This document shows positions 27,301 through 43,000 of a stretch of DNA of 64,000 nucleotides, piece by piece. Positions within the stretch are counted from its first letter, which is position 1; every line of letters starts with the position of its first letter. The DNA comes from Cyrtodaria siliqua (Eukaryota; Mollusca; Bivalvia; Adapedonta; Hiatellidae), in contig JAWPHD010001144.1 of assembly GCA_037043455.1 (NCBI GenBank), forward strand, positions 124,001 through 188,000. The letters are read 5' to 3'. A program made the translations under genes and the position numbers. The notes under the pieces are model-generated. The model was given only the letters and a program-made list of their open reading frames with translations, did not search any database and had not been told where the DNA came from.

Positions 27301-30300
27301 ATCTACAAAACTACTTAATCGATAATTAATGTTTATAATTTTGATATCGATGTAGAGTTTAATTATTCTCCGTTAAGGAAAACGTTTTATTTTGAGGAAA
27401 AACGGCCGTTTGAATGCTAAAACGTTGTCTGAAAGGCAATGAATTTAAAAAGGTGACACACATTTCCTAATTATTACAGAATTATGGCCCTTTGTTTGAC
27501 TTAGAATTGTCCACTCTACTATTGTATAATGTTCCGAAACACATTTTGCTCAAATAGTTTCGAATGGATTGTTCCCAAATTTCATAAGTATATACACAAG
27601 TATATACACATAACAACTGATGACCTTATGTCCCTCTAGATCCCACTGTTAATTGACTAATTTATTACAGAATTATAGCCCTTTGTTTGACTCAGAATTT
27701 TTCGCTCTAATATTGTATAATGAACCTCATGTGGCTTTCACTTCAAAAGTTGTCATGGAATGTTATTACACTTGACATACAGTTCACGGGTGATGATACG
27801 ATGTGTCTCTGCATCAAAAGTTTTCGATTCTCCACTTTTCAAACATAATTATAGACCTTTGTGTTAAACATTAAAAACTTATCTAGTATTTTAGACATTC
27901 ATTATTTCTTGATTTCCCCAATTCTCATCGGCTATTTTAAAAAAAGCGGGGGTATTATCACCTTCAGGGATAATTTTACTTGTTTTCCTATATGCTAATC
28001 CACTTTAACCATCTGTTTACAGAGGATTTCTCGTGTCCATCCAACTATGTCAAATGCCCTGACAGTTTCTGTTTACACGTGCGTTTAGTGTGTGACGGTC
28101 AACCACACTGTCCACATAGCGAAGATGAAAGAGACTGTGGTAAGAACGTTTGATAGTAGATTGTCTGTGTAATATACAAGGTAGCGGTATGCCCCGTTTA
28201 CTATTATTATTCGAAGTGTGTATATACAATAATTATGTTACTTCTTATATTACTGTTATACTGTATGGCAGTGTGTGGTAAGCGGTGTATGCATATATTA
28301 TTAAGCTGTTGTATGAATAGGGTTATTATATTGTTTTATGTATATGATTATTGTATTGTTGTATGTATAGGTTTATTATAATGTTGTATGTTTGGGTCAT
28401 TGTACTTTTGATTTTAAAGGGTGCATTATATTGTCGTATGTATAGGGTGGATTGTATTGTTTTATGTATAGGGTGTATTGTATTGTCATATGTATAGTGT
28501 ATATTTATAGGGTGCAGTATATTGTTGTTTGTAGAGGGTGTATTATATTGTCGTATGTATAGGACGGATTGTATTGTTTTATGTATAGGTGTATTGTATT
28601 GTCCTATGTATAGGGTGGATTGTATTGTTTTATGTATAGGGTGTATTGTATTGTCATATGTATAAGGTGGATTGTATTGTTTTATGTATAGGGTTATTAT
28701 ATTTCTGTATGTATAGTGTATTTTTATAGGGTGCAGTATATTGTTGTTTGTAGAGGGTGTATTATATGGTCGTATCCATAGGGCGGATTGTATTGTTTTA
28801 TGTATAGGTGTATTGTATTGTCCTATGTATAGGTGGATTGTATTGTTTTATGTATAGGGTTATTATACTGCTGTATGTATAGTGTATAATATATGATGTT
28901 GCATATTGCTGTATGTTAACGGTGATATTAGTGTTGTATGTATAGGGTGCAGTATATTGTTGTATGTATAGGATAATTAATTATATGGCCCTTGAATAAG
29001 TTAAAATTCTAATCGTTGCTTTGTTAACACTTTAGCTCCTTCATTTTGCGATCTTTACCAAAACATTTTCGAGATGTTAATATCGTGATAAGGGCTAAAC
29101 AGTTTGCAAACCTGTCATATCTGACTCGCACCTCTTCCTCCGCCCTCCCTCCTCTCCAGTGTTTGGGTTAAAATATTTTATTTTATGAAGATACTTCGAT
29201 TATACAAATAAGAGTGGACACATTTAAGACTAGCCATGTCGGACTAGAAACTGCAGAGTTATGGCCCTTGGAGTATCTAAAGTGCCAACCTTCGCTATAT
29301 CCATGTCGAACTTGAAACTGCAGAGTAATGGCCCTTGGATTATCTAAACATGCCAACCTTCGTTTTGTCAACACTCCATCTCATGCATATTTAATCTGAT
29401 CTACTCCAAACTTCGTCATAGTGTTTATATCAATGACAGCTTGAACAGAGGTTCAACAACCAGTCAAATTCGAGTAGAAACAGTAGAGTTGTAGCCCTTG
29501 ATTCAACGAAAATACCTTTGCTGTATTAACTTTATAGGCATATCTGACACCCCATCGTAACCTATCATTCACCCTCACTTGTTTTTCAGAGCCATTTAGA
29601 GCCAGTAGAGCCTCTTATGTTCGATGTCTATTGGCATTTTCCCTGTGTTTTCTTATATACCATATCGTACTGTGTTCAAATATGAAACATAATGAAAAGA
29701 TAAAAGCATATTCTTTCACATATTATCAATTATTTTGAGTGAACCACTCCCAGTTTAATTTTTTAATTTACAAATGCCGCACTTTATTTTGTAGAAAAGT
29801 ATGAATGCAAAGGCATGTTCCGCTGTAGAAAAAGCAGATCTTGTCTACCACACGACTTGGTTTGCGACGGTATACGACAGTGTCCACATGGGGAGGATGA
29901 ACGACTTTGTGGATTTGAATGTCCATCACAGTGTGCATGTAAAGGCGTGGCTTTTATTAGATGCAATTCATCCTTACCGTTTGATAGTGCTGTAACAACA
30001 GCCAAACACGTGCGTTATTTGGATTTAAGCAATTCCGTGGAGTTGAGTTCACGTTTCAGCGAGTTATCCGTATTTCAATCACTGATTGTCTTAAATATTT
30101 CTAGGTGTCGTGTACAAGCTATAATGTCAAACTCGGGTAATAAACCATACAAGAAAACCCCACTACAGTTCTTGAAAAGCTTGAGAATCCTTGATCTTTC
30201 GCACAACATGCTTGAACATGTAACGAAAAATGATTTCAGCGAGTTATATTTCTTGCAGAAACTTTTTCTTACCGGAAACACCAATCTTGTTACTGTAGAA

Positions 30301-33300
30301 TCTGGCTCATTTAATGATTTGAAGAAGGTCACACATTTGCATATTGAAAACTGTGATATCAAAGCTGTAGACAATAATACGTTTCGAGGCATGAACAGTT
30401 TGAAATATCTATACCTGAATTTTAATCCACTGCATATACAGACAGGATCGTTCCAAGTCCTCCCTAGCTTGTTATATTTAGATATCCGCGGAGCAACTGT
30501 TGACATTAAACATGAACTTTTTAATGGTATCGAACAATTGGACCAACTTCAAACAGACTCTTCTGATGTATGCTGCGTTATGAAAACAGTTAATCCCCTT
30601 GGTATATGTATCGCACCAGCAAACGCGATCTCGTCGTGCGAAAACCTTATCGAAAATGATTTGCTTCGACTGTGCATTTGGATTATCGGATTTTCTGCCA
30701 TGCTTGGAAATGTTTTTGTCATTGTTTATCATATTAAACAAAGTGTTCATATCCACAAATGGCATTCGTATACAGTTTTTGTTACTTTTTTAGGCGTATC
30801 GGACTTATTCATGGGGATTTATACATTGATTATAGCCTCTACAGATGTGCATTTCAGAGGAGATTACGGCATCCATGACATGACATGGCGAAACAGTTTA
30901 CTATGTACGATTGCCGGGATTCTGTCCGCTATTTCTTGTGAGTCGTCCGCAATGCTTATTTGTCTAATTGCAGTAGACAGGTACCTCGCTGTCCGATTTC
31001 CGTTTTCAAAACTAACTCCATCACAGGCGCTGATATTGGGTGCGCTTGCTACGATAATAGCAACAGTAATCGCGGTATTTCCTGTAACAACGGATGCTTA
31101 TTTCGGAGGAGAGTTCTATTCTAACTCCGGTGTATGTATTGCTCTGCCACTCACCGGCAGAAGTACTAAGGGATGGCAGTACTCTGTAGGTGTATTTATT
31201 GTCTTCAACGCGATCTTGTTCACTGTCATTGGAATCGTACAAGGTTTGTTGTTTAAAGCGGTTAGAGCGTCAAACATACACTCCAACAGAAAACAAGGTG
31301 AGGTGGATGCGGCAGTAGCGAAGTCACTTGCGGTGATCATAGTTACGAACTTTTGTTGTTGGTTCCCTATATGTGTATTAGGTAAGTAGATTCAATTTTA
31401 TGAAATCTAACTTCCGCAAATAACACTACATAGTGAGTATATATATTATTATATGCATTAGCGATGCCGTGATAATTAAAAGACAAAGTAAATGTATCGA
31501 CCGTTATACAGTTACAACTCCGATATCAATTACTTTCTATTACATAGTCGGGTTTGAAGGAAGAGAAACGCTGTTCACTTGGTATAAGTTTGATAAATAT
31601 CTGTCCCTACATCAACGATTTCAAATACACTATTGTCATAATTGAATCATCTCCAAACGTTTAATTAATCTGAAAGAAAATGTATAACTTCTAGCTGCAT
31701 ACAGACCTCATCATCTGAAGATTGCCACTTTCTAACCTTCTTATAATTATGAGCCATTACTGTTTTTCGATATGCATAAAACAAATATTAACGTGTTAGA
31801 AAGAATAAATATTCGGAAAGAAAGTGCATTCGGGCATTCGTTACAAATTTGCGAGATGTTGAGATATTCACTAGGTGAAAACTCCTAGGTATGAGAAATA
31901 TGAGAAATCAATTTGATGACCAGAATTTAATGTAATGTTTCTACATTGAAGTGATTAAATACGACAGCATCAAACGAATATACATGGCTGAGCACAAACA
32001 ATAATGATACTCACTACTACAAATGTTTTTAAAGGGGTAAAATCAGTTGAATATCAACGGATAAACAAGGAGCGTACTTACTACCCAAATGTCACGTGTT
32101 ATTTAACTGGTAACTAATTGGTCAAATTATCTTGATGATGGCATACGAAAGTTATGATGTTAGTTGCCACGAAGTGTCAACGTACTCATTTCATCAATGT
32201 GCATGAGACATGCAATGCGTTTATCCATGTCAAAGACGCTTTCTGTAAGACTAAACTACTTTTAAATAGTCCAAAATAGTATACAACTGTGTTTCATCTT
32301 GCAAAATACATAATCACAGTTACTTGGAAAAGAGGTGTGTGCATTTTATTTTCAGGTTTCATGTCCTTAGGTGGGTATAAATTATCTCTGGAAATGTATG
32401 CGTGGATCATCGTCTTTGTCTTGCCAATAAATGCGGCACTGAATCCGTTTCTGTATACGATATCCTCCATTCGAAAGAAAAAGGTATACTTTAGTAGTTG
32501 TTGATTTTTTGTTCATATTATGATTTAATGTAAATTGTGCATCTGTACTCATCAGATGTCAGTCAAAATATATGCGACGTAGGCAAATATACTAGTCAAA
32601 ATGCCTAAGTACCCAGCTATGAATAATATTCTCATTATTTTGTCAATTTTGCCATTTTGTATTTCACGCTTGATTAGAGAAGCGGTTGAACTGCAAAATA
32701 ACGAGTTTAAATCGTCTGCTCTGCTTGCATGAACACATTTTAAACCTTTCAAGTCGATATGTTTTCTTAGAAATAAATTATAACACTTATACAGCTGGGT
32801 ACATAGGATTTTGTTAAGTATTTCAAATTAGTGCTTCTTTCAAAATTCCTAATTCTAAAATATATCAGCTAAAATTACTTTGACATCATGTTTTACTAGC
32901 ATTACCACTACAAATGCGTTTTTTTAAAAAAACACTTAATATTAACTTTGTATTACATTACTTGATTTCAAACGATTTTCAATTAAAAGAAAGTAATTTT
33001 GATTTACCACGGTTCATTTTAGTATAGAAGGAACATCTGCAATAAATGGGTCAAACGTTTATGTTTTTTATATTACTTCCTACCAATTTCAAGAAGTTAT
33101 AGTTCTTTAAGCAGACTTAGATTCATGTTCTGTGTTTTGTCAGCACATTTCATATTTTCGTATAAAAGGAGGGCAACTCTCATAAGATGTAATAATTTTA
33201 ACATTTTTTTTTACAAACTATCGGTGAAAACAAACTACTTATCACACAACTATTATAAAATATATATTAAATATGACAATTAGTTTACAGATACAAAAGT

Positions 33301-36300
33301 GATTTTGTTGAGAGTACAATGCACATTGTGAGCACACATATACAAGGTTTCATGGAACCATTTTCTTAGAGAGTCACAAAACCACGCCTTTTTAAGGTCT
33401 CACACCACACTACGTCGATATTGCTGTGTTGGCCATTATGAATAAAGTGCAATTTTCCAATCTGAATGTGACATGTACAGTCTTAAAGTATTTTTTGTTA
33501 AAATACAGTTATTGTCGCTCTTTTAAAATCCACAAAAACTGGTACATAGCCCAATTTGTTTTTTTGTTAATGTGAGTGGTGTCAGGCAAGGTACTCTTTT
33601 CGGCTTTCACTAAAGCGTTTGCATCTAAATTCATACGCATTTTAGCACCAACAAATGTGTAATATTTTGCTGTCAGTGTCGTCTAATCGATGTTCATCCA
33701 ATCTCACACTATTGTTTTCTCATCTGCAACAGGAAAAGCAAATATCCATAGGCAATTTAAAAAAAAAACTCAAACCGAAGAACACCCCCTACGTTTTATG
33801 GTGTAAGAATCATTTACAATCACATGCAAGGCAGTTAACTGTGTAGTGAGACCTTCAACATCACGTCTAGATGATAATATTTTAAACATACCATTCGAAA
33901 GTAGCTTTCTCAGATATTTGCACGGCCTAGTGGAAAACCGCCTCACATGCGGGAGGTTGTGGGTTTAATCTCCAGCCAAATAATGGTATTAGTAGCTCTC
34001 TTGCTTGACGTTTAGCATATAAAGGGTAGTTCTACGACTGGTCGTTCCGGTGTAAATGTAACCGGGTTGTGTATGTCATGTGTCTAAAGCGTGATATTCC
34101 AGTGTGGCAGCGCTATTAAGTTAAGTAATACCATGCCATGTCATGCCATGCTACACGTACGCACGCACGCACGCACGCACGCAAACACCCACACACATAC
34201 CGTCGCTTGACCTTATTTTTGGGTTTTAAATCATTTCGAATGTAAAACAATAAATTTGTCAGTATTTAAGTGTATAACAGTGACGTCACTTTGCGTATCG
34301 TCTGATAGTTGATCAATTCCCTTCAAAATGCCTGACCTGCTTATCTCCCCATTTTACCAACATGCGCTCTTAAAAACTCTCCGAATCAATTCTCGTTTGA
34401 TCAACTGACATACCCCGCAGGCGTTCATATTCTCCGGATCTTGTCTCGTTTAAACTGCTCATCTGACGCTGTCAACAACAAACACTCCGGATCGTGTATG
34501 TAGTTCGACGGACTGCAGTCCCTCTGCCTTTTAACATGTACTGAACTCTCCGGACTGAGTCTCGTTATATCTACTTATATACTCCCCCGCTACAGACGTT
34601 TATACTCTTCGGATCGTTTCTCGTTTTACCTGCTTAACTGAGCCTGTCATTAACCGGTGCGCATTATCTCCAGATCGAGACTCGTTTGACTTCTTTATCT
34701 GAACTTGTCAACAACAGGCGCGCATTATCTCCGGATCGAGTCTCGTTTGACTTGCTTATCTGACCTGTCAGCAATAGGCGCGCATTACCTCCGGATCGAG
34801 TCTCGTTTGACTTGCTTATCTGACCCTGTCAGCAACAGGCGCGCATAATCCTCAAAATTTGACTTTCCTACTCTCCGAGCATCGTTTCATTTATATACCT
34901 ACCCCGACAAAAACTGACTTTCAAACTTTTTCCGGATAGAACATCGTTTCATTTATATACCTTACCCGTCAACAACTGATTTCATACATGTACTCTCCGG
35001 ATAGATTTATCTAACTACCCCTACCCCGCAAACAACGGATATAGACTTTCATACTATCCGGATGGAGCCTCGTTTCATTTGTTTACCTACTCCTACCCCG
35101 CAAACAACTGACACAGACTGTCATACTCTCCGAATAGAGCCTCGTTTCATTTATGTACCTACCCCGTCAACAAATGATTTTCATGCCATCCGGATGGAGC
35201 CTCGTTTCATTTATCTACCTACTCCAACAACAGACTTGCATACTCTCCGGATGAAGCCTCGTTTCATTTATTTACATACCCCGTCAACAACAGACTTTCA
35301 TACTCTCCGGATGGAGCCTCGTTTCATTTATTTACATACCCCGTCAACAACTGACTTTCATACTCTCCGGATGGAGCCTCGTTTCATTTATTAACATACC
35401 CCGTCAACAACAGACTTTCATACTCTCCGGATGGAGCCTCGTTTCATTTATTTACATACCCCGTCAACAACTGACTTTCATACTCTCCGGATGGAGCCTC
35501 GTTTCATTTATTTACATACCCCGTCAACAACAGACTTTCATACTCTCCGGATGGAGCCTCGTTTCATTTATTTACATACCCCGTCAACAACAGACTTTCA
35601 TACTCTCCGGATGGAGCCTCGTTTCATTTATTTACATACCCCGTCAACAACTGACTTTCATACTCTCCGGATGGAGCCTCGTTTCATTTGTTTACCTACT
35701 CCTACCCCGCAAACAACTGACACAGACTGTCATACTCTCCGAATAGAGCCTCGTTTCATTTATGTACCTACCCCGTCAACAACAGACTTTCATACTCTCC
35801 GGATGGAGCCTCGTTTCATTTATTTACATACCCCGCCAACAACTGACTTTCATACTCTCCGGATGGACCCTCGTTTCATTTATTTACATACCCCGTCAAC
35901 AACAGACTTTCATACTCTCTGGATGGAGCCTCGTTTCATTTATTTACATACCCCGTCAACAACTGACTTCCTTAATCTCCGGATGAAAAATCGTTTCATG
36001 TATGTACCTACCCCGTCAACAACTGAATTGCATAGTCTCCGGATGGAGCCACTTTTCATTTATTAACCTACTCCGTCAACAACTGACTTTCATGCTCTGG
36101 TGTAGGAGCCTTGATTCAACAACAGATTGTCATACTTTCCGGAAAGAGACTCGTTTCATTTATTCACCAAACCCGTCAGCAACAGACTTCCATACTCTGC
36201 GGATGAAGCCTCGTTTCATTTATTTACCTGCCCCATCATATTCTCCGAATGGAGCCTAGTTTGATATCATTATCTATCCTTTGATCTGCTTATCTTTATC

Positions 36301-37056
36301 CGTCAAAAGCATGTGCAAGAAGCATATGCTTGCACTACTCGTATTCTCTCAGGACCGAGCCTCTTTCGTTCTGCTTCTCTCTCCCTTGATATACTGGCGT
36401 GGTCCGTTGGATAGCACTAGTGCAATACATATGTAAATGAAAGCAGAATCCTTGTTAGGTCTTTTTCGTTCTGAAGTGTGAATTGCATCGTCGATTTCTG
36501 TAACAAAACTACCCGATTTCGGAAATCGATGTTGCTGGGTATGGTACGGGGAAGACGGAAGCAACACACGACGTCATCATACGAAAACAATATATTATTA
36601 ACTTTACTGGCCAAAGGCCATCAGAGCTTATGGGATGACGTCCGTCCGTTAGCTTTTTCCTCGTTAACACGAACTGGCCTTCATTGTTCATCCGATCTTT
36701 TCAAAACTTGGCCAAATAATTGATATCAATGAAAGCTCGGGCGAGTTCGAAAACCAGCCAGTTCGAACCAGTAACAGTTCGGACCAGTAACACTAGAGAT
36801 TTGTCCCTTGATCTTAAATTTGCTATATTTTGCATCGTTAACACGATAAGGCCTTCATTTTCCAGCCGATCTTTACCAAACTTGATATTAATGGAAAATT
36901 GGACAAGTCTGAACACCAGCCGGATCGGATGAGTAAAAACGAACTGATGTTTGTTTGTTAGAGATTATAACCTGTTGTATATCTGTATTTATATTGTCCC
37001 GTTTATTGGGATGACAATAGGGTAATAGTGAGGTTGAGTGTACTCTAGAACCTGGT

Positions 37057-37096
<40 letters not shown>

Positions 37097-40000
37097 TGGT
37101 CTGTTTTGCCAAGACAGTTCCAAGGCGGTAGCCCTATTGTCAATCCTTTTGTGTTTGTGATGTCTTATCTTGCCTTTTATTCATCTTTAAAGTTGTTCTT
37201 TGTTTCTGTGCGTGTTTGTGGTTGACTATCGTCCATGAATGTTACTTTTCCTGTTCGATTTTTTTTTATATCTACTTTCATGGTCCTTGTTTTTCTGAAA
37301 AATGTCATCTTCTGTTTTTCTATTTTTACGAACAGTGAACTTGATCTCCTTGACACCAGTGACCCGAAATGCAATCTCAAGCTTTCATTAAGCTACCACC
37401 CTGCAACTTTCATCGCAATATCTTATTCCTAGTAAAAGTTATTGAGCGGAACCGTTTAGCTATTTTTTAATAAGTGACCTTGACCTTAACCCTAATGACC
37501 CAAATGCAATCTCAAGCTTTCTTTCCATATAAGCTACCTACCCTGCAAGTTTCATCGCAATATTTCATTCCTAACAACAGTTATTGAGTGTAAAACGTTT
37601 TCTAGTTTTAGTAACAATGATCTTGACCCTAATGACCCCAAATGCAATCCTAAGCTTCCTTTCCATATAAGCTACATACCCTGCAAGTTTCATAGCAAAA
37701 CTCATTCATAACAAACGTTATTGAGCGGAAAACTAAGAGTTTGATCATCAAGCGATTTGAAACAACCCAACACAATAAAGCATTTAAAAAGACAAGATTT
37801 GGTCCCTGTAAAAAATCAAAGGGCCATAACTCGTGAAAAAATGGTGAAATCAAAAATTCTTTTCGGCGCTGACATCTTCACATGATACTTAATCATCTAT
37901 TAATACAATTCACCAAATAATGAAGGGGGAGTTAGACAAACAATATATTGTACCTATATGGTTTTCGAACTTGACCGAGATATCTTGTCCGTATTTATTA
38001 TTCCCAAGTTTATAAAGATTGAATGATACGTACTGAAATATTGATCGGACAACAATTTGTCCCTAAATAATATATAGTGGTAAAAAATCAAAGGGCCATA
38101 ACTCTGTTGTTATCGACGCGATGGGACTGGTTGTCGAACTTGGTCGAGATATATTGCCCGTAACTATTATTCCCAAGGTTTATAAAGATTGAAGGATATG
38201 TACCGAAATTATTGATCGGACAACAATTTGTCCCTATATATATATATAAAAATCAAAGGGCCATAACGTCTTCTTCGTTGCAGTGGGTATAAATACAAAC
38301 TCATATTATTGCCGGTAGAATATTAATATTGAATTTATTAAATGTGCATCCTATACTTTTATCCAATTTGTTTAAATGAAATATTTACTACTCAGACTCT
38401 TATGTAAGATACTCTAGATACACTTATGTTTGTTTTATAATGCAGGTAACATGCTGTCAGTACCGACCCTTATCGTTTATTATTTTCAGAGAGCTGTAGA
38501 CAGTAAAACGAGAACATCAGGTATGTCTTCCACAGATATAGTATACATTAATAAACACTGATCCCATGGAAGCAACACACATTGACTGGTCCTCTGATCT
38601 TAGTTAGGGGACCAGTCTAGCAAAAAACACGACATGAGAAAAAGTAGCAGACTCGGTTTTATTTAGTCTGTTTATGAGAGGTAATTATAGGGTGCAACCA
38701 CTCATGCTAACTAGCACGGGGATAACTTTGTATTCTACTTTAAGCCCGAGAGATAGTTACAGCTTTAAGCCGATGTTAGACGTGAGGGGTCTAACACCCT
38801 TCACCAATATCACGTAGGTGTCATGACATAACACCCTTCACCTACACCCCGTAGGCTATCAAGATGTGTAACACCCTTCACCTGTACCATGTAAACGATC
38901 ATGATGTGTTAACACCATTCAACTATATCAGTATGTTATCACGATGTGTAACACTCTTCACCTATATCATGTAGATAGATAATCATGGTGTGTAACACCC
39001 TTCACCCATATCATGTAGGCTGTCATTATGTGTAACACCCTCACCTATATCATGTAGGCTATCACGAAGTGTAACACCGTTCACCTATATGATGTAGGCT
39101 ATCATGGTGTGTAACACCCTTCAGCTATATCAGGTAGATGTTATGACATAACACCCTTCATCTGTGTGATGTAGATGGCATGATGTGTCTCACCCTTCAC
39201 ATATTATGTAGATGTCATGATGTGTCTCACCTTCACCTGTATCATGTAGATGTCATGATGTGTCTCACCCTTCACCTATTTAGTGGATGTCACACTTCAC
39301 TTATATCGTATATGGTAACAATGCAAAATGTATATAATTTAAAAAATGTAAAGTAATAAAAAGATATATAATTATTTTATTGTATTTGCATAATAAAAAT
39401 AGTTGGTGTTTTCGACAAAATGAAACAATGATTTTGGAATTTCATTTTCAATTTACTTTAAATAGTATTTATTGCCCGCCGATCTACCGGCGGGATTTAT
39501 TTATCTCGGGCTTAGAAACGTGCTGATTAGACATCACCAATTACTAACCAATCCGCGGGCAAAGAAAAAGTATCAGGGTAAGTTCGTAGACTGCTTCATT
39601 GCGCACGTACCGTTTCACTCATACAAGCTATTTAAACACTGTGTAGCAGTCTAGGTAAATTCGGAGCTATTACACAGAATCTCTTAAATTTGATTGGTCC
39701 ACAAGGTAAACAAACCAAAAGATTTTGCTAAACAATTAAAATTCAACTTTTGAAGAGTACTTTAGAAGGTTAAATCCTACATGTGTGCAATGTATTCATA
39801 ACTTGTGGCATAATCAAAACAAGAAGTATATTTTACATTTTCCTTGTGTGTTCTACATGCAAGTAGGTGGGTCACTACCATCCGACCCAAACAGCTTTTT
39901 CAGCTTTTTCAAAACATACTCAATGTATGGCTTGTGTATGTTTTTTTAAATAAAACTAAGATAGGTCTTTCAAAACAAGTAAGCAAAAATATAGCTTCTT

Positions 40001-43000
40001 ATAGTAGGGAACCCAGTACAGAGCTAAGAGCTATAATGATTAGACGTCTATGGCCTAAATGCCTATGGAGAGGAAGTAATGAACAGTTTCTTTAGTTTTT
40101 CGAAACTTTAATGCGTGGTTTTCGCTCTTTTTCTATATAATAGGACCCCACTGCAGTATCAGTTTATTTTTAGACGCGTTTCAGAACGAGGCTCAACGCG
40201 GTAATTTATAGTTACTGATTCTCGAAGATAATCTGAGCATTAATAGCACCGGGATGTATTGCAGTTTGTCAGTACATGTAGTCTGGGATAGCAGACCAGT
40301 TCATAACAAGAGTAAAACTGTTTGCTTTTATATTTAACAATTTCGAAGTAATTGATAAAGTCCAAAACAAACATATTCACAGATTTGTTAATAACTTGCG
40401 ATAATTCAATATAGCTCACCATTATTTGATCATGATGTAACCCGAGCATAGTTTCTAGTAATGTTCATAATACTTCAACTAAGGTAGAGAAATACTATCT
40501 TTAACAGTCCAAATACATACTGTTTTATGCATATATTAACACAATGAATAAATAAATTATATTAAATGGCATAACTTACAAACATGTGGACAATATAAAA
40601 CAATATACTATTATCGTGATAAGCATCATGATACGATGTATCCGTATACCATTATATCGCGTTCCAAAGCAATTGACATTACCCATCTATGGTTTTAATA
40701 TATTGTTTTTATGCTTTCTTACGATGTAGTTATTGTATTCATTATATTATTTATAATTAGACAGTTGAAAGCAATCAGATTTGCAAATTTTATACTATTT
40801 AAAGGGTCAGTTTAAAGGGTCAGCTAAAAATATAAACAAAAACACTTCGTTTATAGATATACCAACAAGGAATTGGTGTTTTCAAATCGTAACATTAACT
40901 TATCAAATCGCAACACAACGACCTCGTATTATAAGTTCGGAACTTTTGTTAATTGAACAACATTGTGTCTGGTGCGCTCCGATTTAATTTCCGTACAATG
41001 CAACGGAAATACGCCATAGTTTAATAAGTACATGAAACCCTATACGCTTATACTTAATATCTAGGCGGCACCTATAGATTCACTTCTGTGTCTATTATTA
41101 TGAAACAAACGTGTTCATGTTCAAATGTTCTGGCGGGCCAGTGATACATTGTTTGTATCACAGTTTTCTTGTTCTATGTTTCACTACTATATTTTGTGTA
41201 GGCACGAATTGTACGCACCCTGCTTACGTATGTAAGTTCTTATTTCCAGGGTGCTGTTACGACCAACGCATTCCTGAAGGTGTATAACGCCATTACAAGG
41301 GACGGACGTCTTATAATTGCACCTGGCAGTATGCCACTGTCTCGGTTCCTGGCTAACAACAGCGTGTCAAAACACGATGTTCAGCTGATTAAAGACGAAT
41401 ATCGGCGGACATTGAACAGCTACATGGGAACCACATTTGCCATCGGTTTCATTTCCGAGGAGACCGTATCTGTTATCATGGAAACTAACGTAAGAGCATT
41501 TGAATAACATTTTAAAAGTCACGTTATAGTACTGTTTAATTAGGTCCTCAGATTTTGCCGTGCATGTGTTTGTTTGTTTGGTGTTTAACGTCATTTTCCC
41601 GCATATTTTAAGCTATGTATTACGGTCGAGTTTTCGTGGTGGAAGTAGACCACCCACTTATTCCGTGGTATAACCAGTACTCTAAACCCCCGTCGTTCGT
41701 AAGAATCCCCGTCGTTCGTAAGAATCGACACATCCGTACTTACAAGTCGAGCTCTCAGAGGGATTCGAAAGTGCTTGACCTTTTAACTGAAACGTTTAAG
41801 ACGCCTCCTCGAAACATTGAACGTGTGACCTTCAGCTAGTAACTTGTTTTCACTGCTTCACCTTCCGTTCGGTCCCATGACATGCATTTCTCGATAGGTA
41901 GGCTGATCCCGGATACCGCTAGAACTTTTTTTCTTTCACTGAGAACGGTCATGACAAGAAATCTAATTAATGTGGTGATAAGCCTTTAAACGATTGTGGA
42001 ATTTAAAAAAAGAGGTGTTTTTGCACTGCATGGTCTCTTTGAAATCAAATAGCATTGTATGTTTTTCAGGTACTTATTGTACTCCATGCACATGTTCAAG
42101 TAGACATTCATCGGATGATGAGTGTTACGTCTGCTTTGATTTCTGGGTCACATGTGTGAATGTTGTTCTGAAACGCAACGTATAATTGATTCATATTCCG
42201 TTCATGTTCAAAAGAATCTACGTTGAATTATGTTAACGTTTACGGCATACATGTCTGCTTGCTCGTTTTTCAGTTAAATGCTTCCACCATGATCATTTCG
42301 TTTAATTGCAAACTGTTTAACACAGTAAAGACATTCGCAACATCTCGTACACTGATTCGCAGCTTTATTCGAATGTAAATTGAAGGTTTCCCTACTGGTT
42401 ACGACATCGCACTTTAGATTCCAGCCAAAACAAATTTGCGTTCAAAATCAAAGTTATCCCCCAAATTGTGCAATGTCATTTAGCCGATTGCCCCATCAAT
42501 AGTTTATTTACTTCATGTAAATAAACTATTGATGGAGCAATTTATGTAAATAAACTATTGATGGAGCAATCGGCTAAATGACAAAACCTTTATATGCATA
42601 CTAAAAAATAAACACGTAACTCAAATTATACATCAACATGTGTAGCTAACGGTCATATTGTTTACATAGCAGCAGTGCACTATTCTCTGTGCCGTTGCCT
42701 TCCGTATAACAATATGTCACTTTTTGAACATACCGAAGCTCTATATACACATGAGGCGGGATCCCGAAGACGGGATTGCCCGAGAGTTAAGAGGTTCCTT
42801 TGAAAGCAGCAAACACAAACAAGTATGGTGGCTGATTTCTGCCATGTCGTCTTGTCGTCTTCTACTTTTCCTCACGTGGGATAAAAAACCACGGGATTTT
42901 AAAAATCCAAAAATCCTAAGGGTAAAATATTCGGTGGGATGCCACGAAGGGATGTTTGGATTTCTTTCAAAAAAATCCCATGGGCGAGAGAGAATCCCGC

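Noticed and set aside
30075..30506. 143-codon antisense frame
   Set aside because: Shadow of the receptor LRR exon.
35062..36066. Repeat protein of 20-residue units
   Set aside because: The open frame follows from a 60-bp period, a second frame is also open, and there is no splice or start context. Treated as minisatellite.
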